NCBI GenBank assembly: GCA_018650085.1
Contig: JABIGQ010000019.1
Span: forward strand, 1 to 38,451
DNA length: 38,451 bases
Direction: 5' to 3'
Source: Candidatus Magasanikiibacteriota bacterium
GTDB lineage: Bacteria; Patescibacteriota; Patescibacteriia; Magasanikbacterales; UBA922
Shown here: piece after piece, positions 1 to 9,294 of the stretch
How positions within the stretch are numbered: the first letter of the stretch is position 1
Layout: each line of letters starts with the position of its first letter
Made by a program: the position numbers and the translations under genes
The notes under the pieces: generated by a model
Told to the model about the DNA's origin: nothing
Seen by the model: only the letters and a program-made list of their open reading frames with translations
Databases searched by the model: none

Positions 1-10
1 AAAAGGAAGT

Positions 11-133
11 TGTGGTGGCAAGTTTGTGCAAACTTGCCAATCACCGAGTTTAGTGTGTTCTTGGTTTCTCCCTACCTGCATACCACACCTAAGTGTGGGT
101 TGCCATACAGAAGTTACCTAGTCAATTCCTTTC
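11..133. repeat. Copy A of a ~110-bp direct repeat (ttgtggtggcaagtttgtgcaaacttgccaatcaccgagttt...accacacctaagtgtgggttgccatacagaagttacc)
   Basis: Near-identical to 1596-1706; contains hairpins GGCAAGTTT-gtgc-AAACTTGCC and CCACAC-ctaa-GTGTGG. Confidence 0.85.
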
Positions 134-262
134 CTGATTATACGCGTGCGAGACGGACAATGAGGACTTTTAGATGTAGGAAACATCTATTACTGGTCCA
201 GCGTTACAGTAAATCGCTACCCATTTTGGCGCCCAGGGTGGGGCTAGCTGGAGAACAGGTTT

Positions 263-1399
263 TTACACCCGTGTGTTCTCCAGCGCCATGCGCTGAGCCT
301 CTACCGCCTTGGCAGCTGCGGAATCCCGCAACTGCTTCCGGCGGCGGCTGAGCCCGTCGGTGACCTTGAGGCGCGAGGCCTCATCACCGAAAGACTGAAG
401 GTGGCGAGCCACCTTCAGGAGACGGAGAGGGCTCTTTGCCCGCTCCGCATCCTTCAGCTCTTCGAGCAGGGCGGCGAGCTTACGCTCAGCCGCTACTACT
501 CGAGACTCTGCGGCCGCACGCTCGGCGGCCTTGTCGAGCTCCTCTTTGAGGGAATCGGCGAGGCCTTCCAGCCCATCGACAAACCTCAGGTCGAGGAGAT
601 CGACCTTTTCCACCTGCTGCGAATCACGCAGCTCGGCGGCGGCTTTCACCGCGCCGAGAGCGTGAATGGCAGTTCTGGGAGAAATCGCGTCCCCCTGCTC
701 GGCCATCTTGCTGATAAGCTCTGCGAGGATTCGACCCATCCCATTAAGGGACGGGCCACCCAAGCGGGGCTCAACTTTTTCGAACAACTCAACGTAATCA
801 GTCGACTCGTACGACGACCAATCCACTTTGAGTTGCAAAGGAAAGCGCTCGACAAGAGCGCTCGCTGCGGGTCCGAGGTCCTTAATCTCGGACGGATCTT
901 TGTTTGTAAGTGCTACGATTGTACGGGTCGACTTCTTAAAGCGCTGAGCGCCTTTTCGAAGCCAACCCGACGTGAGAGTGTCCTTCAAAGCGAGAAGGAC
1001 ACTAGCAGGAGCATCAAAGAGCTCCTCAAAGACAGCATATTCCTTCGCAAGGAAGGAAGATTCCGGATGATACCGGAGAACCTTCTCTTCCTCGAGGGCG
1101 CGGAAGTCAAGCCCACCCCAAAGGGTAGCCTCATCCATGCCCTCTCCGAACGAGAGTACATGGACCTCATTAAGGAAGTCCTCAACGACCTCGGCCATTA
1201 CAGCCTCGACCATCTCAGACTTCCCGTGCCCTCCAGGTCCCCAGAGAAGCACGTTTTTACCCGATTGAAGAGCAAGAGCTAGGACCCGGGCAAGGTCCTG
1301 ACTCTTGATGAAGTCCCGCTCCAGGCGGGACAGGATCCGACTGTACAGGCTTTCCTGCACTGGTCGCATCTCTACTACGTTCTTCACACAAACCTCCAC
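263..1399 (-). CDS. MoxR-like AAA+ ATPase (GC-rich gene)
   Basis: Walker A-like WGPGGHGKSEM, VALTNKDPSE sensor-like stretch; GGAGG ribosome-binding site near GTG starts; markedly GC-richer than the rest of the window. Confidence 0.75.
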   Translation of the reverse strand: MEVCVKNVVEMRPVQESLYSRILSRLERDFIKSQDLARVLALALQSGKNVLLWGPGGHGKSEMVEAVMAEVVEDFLNEVHVLSFGEGMDEATLWGGLDFRALEEEKVLRYHPESSFLAKEYAVFEELFDAPASVLLALKDTLTSGWLRKGAQRFKKSTRTIVALTNKDPSEIKDLGPAASALVERFPLQLKVDWSSYESTDYVELFEKVEPRLGGPSLNGMGRILAELISKMAEQGDAISPRTAIHALGAVKAAAELRDSQQVEKVDLLDLRFVDGLEGLADSLKEELDKAAERAAAESRVVAAERKLAALLEELKDAERAKSPLRLLKVARHLQSFGDEASRLKVTDGLSRRRKQLRDSAAAKAVEAQRMALENTRV

Positions 1400-1595
1400 A
1401 CCCCGATTGTTGGGATGTTAGATTAGGCTTGCCCCGGGGAGGGGCGAAGCTTATTTTTAAACTTTCTCCCCTCACCTTAGTGCAAGCCAAAGTTTGGGTC
1501 CCCTGCAGGAGTAACCCAAAACTTTTTATATGTGTAAATAAACCACTCATCTATTTCTTTTAAAAAACTCTCTTATGCTTTTAAAAAAAATAGAA

Positions 1596-1706
1596 ATTGT
1601 GGTGGCAAGTTTGTGCAAACTTGCCAATCACCGAGTTTCTTAGTTTCTCCCTACCTGCGTACCACACCTAAGTGTGGGTCGCCATACAGAAGTTACCAAG
1701 TCAGTA
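1596..1706. repeat. Copy B of the ~110-bp direct repeat
   Basis: Aligns with 11-133 over ~110 bp with few substitutions. Confidence 0.85.
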
Positions 1707-1789
1707 AAGATTGACCACCATCTTTTAAAGGAGTGTTCTTGATTATTTTTTCAGGGAGAACACAGAAACTCCCTGGATAAAAAATGCTC

Positions 1790-2077
1790 TTACAATGATG
1801 CCTGTACGAGCTGATCGAATTCGACCAGACTCATTTCAGGCACGTCATCGTAAGTCTGGGACATCTTAAGGGGTCGAAACCCCTCTGCGATCCCCAGAGC
1901 GTTCTTCATCTCATCCCACTGAACATTCCGCCGGGTCGGATGCTCTTGGTCTGTTTCGAGATACCTCTCGAACATCCCAAGAGCACCGACCTGCCAGGTC
2001 TTTCCATCCGTAGATCTAAAATCTACAGAATGGAAAGTTGTCAGGATGATGAAATTTTGGATATCAGACAATGACAT
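1790..2077 (-). CDS. hypothetical protein (~95 aa, MSLSDIQNFIILTTF...)
   Basis: ORF with ggag ribosome-binding site upstream of internal ATG; no recognised family. Confidence 0.5.
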   Translation of the reverse strand: MSLSDIQNFIILTTFHSVDFRSTDGKTWQVGALGMFERYLETDQEHPTRRNVQWDEMKNALGIAEGFRPLKMSQTYDDVPEMSLVEFDQLVQASL

Positions 2078-2484
2078 TGTCTTTTTCTCCAAAAAATGAT
2101 ATCTACAGTATGTAAATACCTCACTACTACATACCAGAAAATCTGATACACACAAGTGAAATTAAATTGTAAAGAACTATTCTCCATATGACATCTACAC
2201 TCACACCTTGAAACAAGTTACAAGATATAAGATACACATTACAAGTCAGTGATAATACCGACTGTCCCTGCTTCCATCTCCACTCTAGGAGCTTAGATGA
2301 AAACGGGACGCACTCGGTACTATAGACATCTCACAACATCTATAGGAGCATCACGAGCGGGATGACTCAATCTTCCGATCAAGCCAATTCCACTAACTCT
2401 ATACTCACTCTAACAATGTCAGAGCTTAGATCTTCGCGAGTCTGACCGTGCTTACCCACATATCTTCAATGAAGATGGGGCTTG

Positions 2485-2510
2485 CCCGGCGCAGCTTTAG
2501 CGAAGACAGG
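2485..2510 (+). repeat. Small structured repeat, short form (CCCG-GCGCA-GCTTTAGC-GAAGA-CAGG)
   Basis: Same GCGCA / GAAGA internal-loop strands as the 2591, 2846 and 7941 copies. Confidence 0.6.
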
Positions 2511-2590
2511 TGAGAGTGATGTACTCATATTGCCAGAAGAAGTCTCTCTCTTCTTCCCTTTCTCGGGCAATAGGAGTAAGCATCGGATTT

Positions 2591-2629
2591 ACCCGGCGCA
2601 ACATGCCGATAGGACATGTGGAGACGGGT
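2591..2629 (+). repeat. Small structured repeat, long form (ACCCG-GCGCA-ACATG-CCGATAGGA-CATGT-GGAGA-CGGGT)
   Basis: Nested stems with conserved loop; covaries with the 2846 copy. Confidence 0.75.
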
Positions 2630-2845
2630 TGATACAAGTGTACATAACACAAACGTGTTGTGTGTCGATCATTTACTATGAAGTTCGGCATCTCACGTTT
2701 ATCTCCCAACAAGCATGGAGACAAACAGATACCAGAACCAAGCTGATGTCGACAGCACTATCTACATATATATAGACAACGCTATCAATATCATTATTAG
2801 AGCTTTTTTAGTACAACATGCCGATGAATACAGTTACGAAACTTG

Positions 2846-2882
2846 TTCGGCGTAGCTTGCCGATAGGACAAGCGAAGACGAA
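2846..2882 (+). repeat. Small structured repeat, long form (TTCG-GCGTA-GCTTG-CCGATAGGA-CAAGC-GAAGA-CGAA)
   Basis: Same architecture as 2591-2629 with different but still paired stems. Confidence 0.75.
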
Positions 2883-3163
2883 AAAAACACTCTTTGGCAA
2901 AGAGCGTTACATATCTATATAATGTATACACGAACATATAGCTCTTGTATAACATTACTTGATATCGCTCTCTACTTCGATTTCAGGTTTATATTGTAAA
3001 GATGTTTGTTATCTGCCTTTTTTCTTCGCTTCTCTAACATAACGGCGTATTATAGCACTTCTGTACGGATATGTCAAGGGTTGTGTATAAACTACGTTTT
3101 TAAAAAATTAAATTTAGCTTATTTTAGCCAAATTTAATTTATATCTATATGTAAAGCAATTAC

Positions 3164-3192
3164 TTGACAGATTAGAAGCAGTGTGCTATAAT
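3164..3192 (+). promoter_or_regulatory. sigma70-type promoter upstream of TrmB-like regulator
   Basis: TTGACA - 17 nt - TATAAT, perfect consensus. Confidence 0.8.
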
Positions 3193-3305
3193 TACCCTAA
3201 GATAAGCAAAAAAACAAGTACTTTATCCCTGAACTTCTCAATGAGAAAAAGCATTTCTTTGCTAAGGTAAGCGAAGAATGATGATTTTTATATAACCCAA
3301 CCCCT

Positions 3306-4169
3306 ATGTCTACCCTCCTAAATTCAATCAAAGAAGCAGGAATGGAAGCTATTTCTGCAGAAATATACCTTATTTTAATAAATAATGGAGAACTCACCCC
3401 AAAAAAAATCATGGAACACACAGACCTATCCCGCGCCAGTATCCATGAAGCCCTAAATGATTTATTTGTAAAAGACTTTATTACGTATAGAAAAGAAGGA
3501 AGAAATGCCTACTACACCCCAGTACACCCAAATAAACTCCAAACACTAGTAGAAGAAAAAAAACGAGAAACTAAAATTTTTGAACATAACATCATCGATA
3601 CCATTCACAGCTTATCTGGGGCATTTAACCTCACACAAAATAAGCCTGGAGTAAGATTTTTTGAGGGGGTAGATGGAATAAAAGAAGTTCTAAAAGACAC
3701 ATTTGTGCATAATACCAGCAAACAAATTTATGCCTTTACCGATTTAGCTGGCTATGCTGAAACATTGGGTGAGTGGAATACAAAATATTATGCAAAAAAA
3801 AGAAAAGATCTAGGAATAAACCTAAAAGCTCTTGTCCCAGACAATGAAAAAGCATTGGAATTTTTAAAAGGATACGTAGCTACAGAACTCACAGATATTT
3901 TATTTATTGATCACACAAAATTTCCATTTTCTACAGAAATAAATATTTATAATGGACGTGTCTCATTTGTTTCTTTTGCAAAAGAAAAATCAACAGGTAT
4001 CTTAATTGAAAATGAAGCATATTATCAGACCATGAAATCTATCTTTGAATTCGCATGGAAAACAGGACACGTTTATAATGATCTAAAACAACCCGACTGG
4101 AAAAATGAAGGAATAAAAAAAGACACCCGCTCTGCCGCAGAAAAAATGGAAGAAGACTTAGATAAATAA
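3306..4169 (+). CDS. TrmB-family HTH transcriptional regulator
   Basis: N-terminal winged HTH (LTPKKIMEHTDLSRASIHEALNDLFVKDFITYRKEGRNAYYTP) plus C-terminal effector-like domain. Confidence 0.8.
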   Translation: MSTLLNSIKEAGMEAISAEIYLILINNGELTPKKIMEHTDLSRASIHEALNDLFVKDFITYRKEGRNAYYTPVHPNKLQTLVEEKKRETKIFEHNIIDTIHSLSGAFNLTQNKPGVRFFEGVDGIKEVLKDTFVHNTSKQIYAFTDLAGYAETLGEWNTKYYAKKRKDLGINLKALVPDNEKALEFLKGYVATELTDILFIDHTKFPFSTEINIYNGRVSFVSFAKEKSTGILIENEAYYQTMKSIFEFAWKTGHVYNDLKQPDWKNEGIKKDTRSAAEKMEEDLDK

Positions 4170-4221
4170 TAAATTAAACTACTCTCATACTAAGTAATAA
4201 CAAAATTACATATCAAATAAA

Positions 4222-4325
4222 AGTGTAGGGTATTCTTATGTAATTTTGAGCTGCTACCGCCCTAGGCCGAACGAGCTGAATAGCTACGTGAGTTTATGAG
4301 AAATTACATAAGAATACTCTACACT
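4222..4325. repeat. 104-bp inverted-repeat (MITE/REP-like) element
   Basis: agtgtagggtattcttatgtaattt ... aaattacataagaatactctacact, 24/25 complementary termini; core related to 38322-38375. Confidence 0.7.
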
Positions 4326-4346
4326 GACCATAAACAAAAACTTTCA

Positions 4347-7300
4347 CTATAGATTCACCACCATATACTTCTGTAAAAAATCCAATATATCTTTCATACT
4401 CTTCACCTCATGCAATAATTCCACCAATTCCTCCCTACTCTTTCCCACAGAAGAAAAATAACTTTCTGGAGCGCTTTGTAATACATGAAAAAACTCCTTA
4501 CACATAGGCACCAAAACATTTTTTGCGTATATCTCTTGCGCCACAGGATTAAATGCTAATAATTTTCCACCAATCACTCCTTCCTTTGAAGCCACCACCT
4601 GATCTGCACCCAGAAATACGGGGTCATCACTACCAAAAAAATATGTACTATACTGCTCCCTAAATTTCATAATCTCTCGCACGCCTGCCTTTGGGTGTAC
4701 TGCCCACCCAAAACTTTTTGCGCCTACATCTGGAATAACAATGTCAAATGATATTTGTTCGCCAGACTCCTTTTTTTCTCGTGCCTTTTGTTTCTTTTCT
4801 GCACGTGACATTTTTACCCGTGGCATTCTAGGCTCTTTAATTGTTTTCAATGACTGAGCAAATAAATCAAAATAGGCCAATCGAGCAAATTGCTGACTTT
4901 TTTTTGCTTCCGTTTTCTTATTATTTATAAAATCACGAACATCCCCTATCGTCTCACTGACTATATTTGCAATATATTTATGCTGTTCTGATATATCTGC
5001 CCCACGCACATCTATAGGGAGAGAAAGCAAATCAACTAAAGTAAATCCACCTTTTTTCAATTGCACTTCCAAATTCTGTATCACAGTAGCTATTACATCA
5101 TAGCGAGACTCTTTTTCGTGGCTGACCTTTTTTTCATTTTTTGCTAGAATAAAAGCCACTTCATCTATACTATATGCAGCCCCCACTCCCTCTGCAGAAG
5201 TAGATTGTGCTGCCCCTAAAAATCCCTGCTTCCACATAGGATGATCTGCCAATTGGCTACAAATAGTATAATAATAATCAAAACGCTCTTGTTCTGTTTC
5301 TGATTCCTCTAAAACACCACCACCCTTTACCTCATCATAATGCTTTACTGTAATATTTAACAATCCAAATGTATCTATAATCTGCTGATACTGCGCTATT
5401 TCTGCATCTCCAATTTCTAAAGCAGCAGTCCGCGCACTATCTTCATCCAATCCATATAATTGTGTATAATTAGACACTTGTACCGTATCTGCAACTACTA
5501 ATTCCACAGCTTTCCCCTGATTTTCTAACCAAAATAAATATCCATACACATCTATAGGCTTCATAGCCTTCTTTTTTCCTTCAAATACTTCACGCCACTG
5601 TGGAAGATCCCGAGAAATTCCCACAGGTAAATACAATGGCTTTTCTGATGAGACTTTTTCTGTATCTGAATATTCTTCTCTACCAATATCTTGAAAAAGA
5701 TTCCCTATTTCTCTAAAATTTGGCCTATATATAATCGTCTCAACTGCTTTTCTCACCTTATCCTGGAATAATTGAAATCTTGAATTTCCTTCTTCAGGAA
5801 TATCTTGAAAAACACCTAACAACTCCTCCATTGTTTCTCTTCTCGTCACAACCAATCGCTCTGTTTCTGTTACCACTGCCGTAGTAATATTTCTTTTTTC
5901 TTCCACACTCTCTGTTTCTTTTAATTGTTTTTCTATATCAGATAATAATCCAGTTGCACGCCCAAGTAAGGCTCTTTTTATATATTGAAGTGACATATCA
6001 TCTCCTAACACTTCAGATACCGTATCATAAATATGTTCCGCGTCTGCATCTATAGAATCTGCGTATCTTGCAAATGCATCCATAATTCTACTCCCAGCAT
6101 CTGGGAGCTCTTCTGTTTCCTTGAATAAAGAAAGAATTGTTTCCCCCTTTATAGAAGTCATCTCCAATGCCTGAAATACTTTTACACCAGACAATCCATA
6201 CTGCTCTTTTATCTTTATTACTTCTTCCCAATCTTTTTCATCTGCCCCCTGCCAAAATTGATACATCCACACCTGTTCTTTTAGAGTTAAATCACTTAGG
6301 TGCATACCGCCTATCTCCCCAAATGTTTCCTCATAAAATTTTGTATACCCAGAAAGAAACTGCTGTCGAATTTCATCTGGAGTATCTATACTAGAAAATA
6401 ACATCTCACGCGTAATTTCTAGCAATTCTGCTTGTTTTTCTTTTTCTCCACCCAAACTCCCTAATTCAATATACCCAGATAGCACACCCGCACTATCAAA
6501 TATACCCATCTGTCCATTAAAAGAAATCCTTCTAGCAAAAGCAGCATTATCTTTTTCCACTCCAGATAAAATAAACCTTTTTTCAAAATAATCAATCACC
6601 CCATTATCTATATTCATTTTCCCAAACTCGACCCTATGCCAAAGTGCATCTATATTTTCTAATAAATATACGGCTTTACCCTCTTCTATTTCACCATTAG
6701 TTTTACGCTCTAAAATATTTCTTCTTTTTTCAAAAAGCCCTTCCATAGCCAGACCAGCACCAATTTTACTACATGCAGATGCTATATCTGGAGCAAAATA
6801 CATACTCGTGGTCTCAAAAAAATCCAGCAACTCTGTCACCGCTTCTTTATTTAAAGAACCAATCCGCCCAATAGCATTAATTGATTGCTTTATTCGATGA
6901 GATAAAACATTATCATATTGCATTCCACCATCAAATCGTAATCCCGCATACTGCCTATTTCCTTCCAGCATTTTGTCATCATATATTTCTCCAGCTACTC
7001 CATATTGTATCTCTTTATTCAATTGCTCTACTAAAGAAAAAAGAATAGCTTCTGCTTCTTTTTTAGCCTCCAGATCACCCTGCGCAAGACGTTCTACCGT
7101 TTGTATCATGAAAAATAAAAAATTATCCTCATCGAATCCACTACTTTTTTGTCCTTCCTTATATAGTAAGCTCTTTTCGGTATCTGAAGCTTCTGCAATT
7201 ACAGATGATAAAATTTCATTTTTTAAAACATCTTGAACAGGAGGATTACCCAGAATTCCTCCCATATAAGATTGCCTCCCATCATCTTTATCTAAGAAGT

Positions 7301-7664
7301 GGGCCTCTGTAATAGTTTTCAAGCTCTTTAGCATTTCTACTGCGCCACCTTTTTTTTCTATTAACATATTTTCCACCTCTTCACTACATCCACCCCAAAT
7401 ACTAGTAAATATAAGTAATAAAAAAGCTTTCTCATCTATTTCACCTAATTCTCTTTCAATTTCTTCTTTTTTTTCTGGCCTATTTTCAAAAAAACTCTCC
7501 AATCCTGAAACTCTTATATATTTATCTGAAAAGTTTCCCTCTCCAGTATATCTTTCCAGAAAACGATCATACGCTTCTTGTGTTTTTTCATCTTCAAACA
7601 ATGGTGATCTTTCTACATCTATAGGGCCTTCCTTTAATTTAATTCCTCCAGGTTCTGAAAACAT
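4347..7664 (-). CDS. hypothetical protein, 1105 aa, apparently soluble, family not recognised
   Basis: Single long ORF; Glu/Lys-rich, no signal peptide or transmembrane segment apparent. Confidence 0.8.
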   Translation of the reverse strand: MFSEPGGIKLKEGPIDVERSPLFEDEKTQEAYDRFLERYTGEGNFSDKYIRVSGLESFFENRPEKKEEIERELGEIDEKAFLLLIFTSIWGGCSEEVENMLIEKKGGAVEMLKSLKTITEAHFLDKDDGRQSYMGGILGNPPVQDVLKNEILSSVIAEASDTEKSLLYKEGQKSSGFDEDNFLFFMIQTVERLAQGDLEAKKEAEAILFSLVEQLNKEIQYGVAGEIYDDKMLEGNRQYAGLRFDGGMQYDNVLSHRIKQSINAIGRIGSLNKEAVTELLDFFETTSMYFAPDIASACSKIGAGLAMEGLFEKRRNILERKTNGEIEEGKAVYLLENIDALWHRVEFGKMNIDNGVIDYFEKRFILSGVEKDNAAFARRISFNGQMGIFDSAGVLSGYIELGSLGGEKEKQAELLEITREMLFSSIDTPDEIRQQFLSGYTKFYEETFGEIGGMHLSDLTLKEQVWMYQFWQGADEKDWEEVIKIKEQYGLSGVKVFQALEMTSIKGETILSLFKETEELPDAGSRIMDAFARYADSIDADAEHIYDTVSEVLGDDMSLQYIKRALLGRATGLLSDIEKQLKETESVEEKRNITTAVVTETERLVVTRRETMEELLGVFQDIPEEGNSRFQLFQDKVRKAVETIIYRPNFREIGNLFQDIGREEYSDTEKVSSEKPLYLPVGISRDLPQWREVFEGKKKAMKPIDVYGYLFWLENQGKAVELVVADTVQVSNYTQLYGLDEDSARTAALEIGDAEIAQYQQIIDTFGLLNITVKHYDEVKGGGVLEESETEQERFDYYYTICSQLADHPMWKQGFLGAAQSTSAEGVGAAYSIDEVAFILAKNEKKVSHEKESRYDVIATVIQNLEVQLKKGGFTLVDLLSLPIDVRGADISEQHKYIANIVSETIGDVRDFINNKKTEAKKSQQFARLAYFDLFAQSLKTIKEPRMPRVKMSRAEKKQKAREKKESGEQISFDIVIPDVGAKSFGWAVHPKAGVREIMKFREQYSTYFFGSDDPVFLGADQVVASKEGVIGGKLLAFNPVAQEIYAKNVLVPMCKEFFHVLQSAPESYFSSVGKSREELVELLHEVKSMKDILDFLQKYMVVNL

Positions 7665-7784
7665 ATAATAAATTACTAGTAACTATATAAAAACTACACT
7701 ATTACAAAATTATTATACCCTACCAAACATATTATGCCAACTTTTTACAAATTATTTCATCACCATTCCAACACTATTTTATAT

Positions 7785-7813
7785 AAAAAAAAGACGCAGC
7801 AATGCTGCGTCTT
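7785..7813 (-). terminator. Rho-independent terminator of rpsA
   Basis: AAGACGCAG-cattg-CTGCGTCTT followed by T-run on minus strand. Confidence 0.85.
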
Positions 7814-7839
7814 TAAATTCCACACTATTAGTACATAAA

Positions 7840-9084
7840 CTATGCACTTTTCTCTTCTGTCTTTTCAACTTTCTCTTCTACAACCTCTTCTACTTTCTCT
7901 TCTTTTTTATCGGACACAACTTCATCAGAAACTGTTTTATCCGGCGCAGCTTTAGCAGAGACGGGCTTATCCTCTTTTTTCTCTTCTCTCTTTGGTTTTA
8001 CCCCAGCCAAGCGAAGACCTAGACGATGTTCTGCAGGTTCTATATTGATAATTTCAAAATCTTTTGACTCACCAATAGTAAAGATAGTACGAAGTTCAGT
8101 CACATTACTAATTTGTTTATTAGACAACTCAGAAATATGCGCAAGTCCGTGGATATGATTATCCAATTTTACCATTAATCCAAACGGTTCAATCTTATGT
8201 ACTTCACCAGAGACAATTTGCCCTACCTTATACATGTCTTTTACCTTTTTCCATGGATCATCTACTAAACGCTTCATTGATAAGTAGATCTTTGACTTAT
8301 TTAAATCAATAATTTGTGCTTCTACCTTATCTCCTACCTTTAATATATCCTTTGGATGGTCAATACGTTGCCACACAATCTCTGAGATATGGATAAGTCC
8401 TTCTAGACCTTCTCCAAATTTCATAAATGCCCCAAATGAAGTAAGCGCGCTCACCTCACCTGAAACAAGATCTCCGATCTTATATGATTCAAGTACAGCT
8501 TTTTGGTCATCTTCCCAAACTGCTTTTTCAGATAAAATTAATTTTTCTTCTTTTTGGTTTGCATCTAATACCTTTACCTTTAAAGATATTCCTACCAACT
8601 GTTGTAAATGTTCTAAAATACGATTCTTATCTCCACCCTGTACACGAGGATAATGTTCTGGCGCAAGCTGACTTACTGGCATAAACCCAGTCAATGCATC
8701 CAATTGCACCATAAGTCCACCTTTATTTGCGTGGATGATCTTTGCATCAATTGCAACACCATCTACTACATGCTGTGCCATATTGTCCCAGACACGTTGG
8801 TATCCAGCAATACGGAATGACAATTCCATTTCTCCTGTTTCATTTTCTTGCTCTATAACAGTCGCTTCTACTTCTGTTCCTACTTGAATATTTGAATATT
8901 CACTTGATTCTGCAAATAATTCACGTGATCGGATGATTCCGATTAATAAACCATTTACATCAATTCTCACAGCGCCATTACTTACAGAAATGACTTTTCC
9001 TTTTATTGTTTCTCCTACTTTTGGAAGTTTTGCAAAATAATCTTGCAATAAATCTTCAAAGTTTTCTTGATTTTTTGTGACCAT
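7840..9084 (-). CDS. rpsA: 30S ribosomal protein S1 (multiple S1 domains)
   Basis: Repeated S1 domains (GEVSALTSFGAFMKFGEGLEGLIHISEI; GLMVKLDNHIHGLAHISEL); start at MVTKNQENFEDLL. Confidence 0.92.
   Translation of the reverse strand: MVTKNQENFEDLLQDYFAKLPKVGETIKGKVISVSNGAVRIDVNGLLIGIIRSRELFAESSEYSNIQVGTEVEATVIEQENETGEMELSFRIAGYQRVWDNMAQHVVDGVAIDAKIIHANKGGLMVQLDALTGFMPVSQLAPEHYPRVQGGDKNRILEHLQQLVGISLKVKVLDANQKEEKLILSEKAVWEDDQKAVLESYKIGDLVSGEVSALTSFGAFMKFGEGLEGLIHISEIVWQRIDHPKDILKVGDKVEAQIIDLNKSKIYLSMKRLVDDPWKKVKDMYKVGQIVSGEVHKIEPFGLMVKLDNHIHGLAHISELSNKQISNVTELRTIFTIGESKDFEIINIEPAEHRLGLRLAGVKPKREEKKEDKPVSAKAAPDKTVSDEVVSDKKEEKVEEVVEEKVEKTEEKSA
7940..7965 (+). repeat. Small structured repeat inside the 3' end of rpsA (CCG-GCGCA-GCTTTAGC-AGAGA-CGG)
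   Basis: Shares CCGGCGCAGCTTTAGC with the intergenic copy at 2486. Confidence 0.65.
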
Positions 9085-9294
9085 AGTCAAAAAAAGATTA
9101 ACCCGCCATATATGGCAAGCCCACATTATCTGTGGATAATAAATTAAGCTGGTATAGTGTATCACAAGCTCTTGATTTTTGCAAGGGGCAACTGTGGGTA
9201 TATTTCGCTTTAGCTAGGCAAAAATCACATCTTGCCAGAAGAGGGAAAATAGCGTATAATAGATCCACTGATTATATATTAAGAATACTATGAT

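Noticed and set aside
10-351. 113-aa ORF at the left edge
   Set aside because: Runs through the structured direct repeat and hairpins; no coding character.
401-1282. 293-aa ORF on + strand opposite the AAA ATPase
   Set aside because: Mirror ORF produced by GC-rich codon structure of the minus-strand gene; no recognisable domain.
2482-2775. 97-aa ORF across the repeat-rich spacer
   Set aside because: Crosses structured repeats, no homology-like features, no clear ribosome-binding site.
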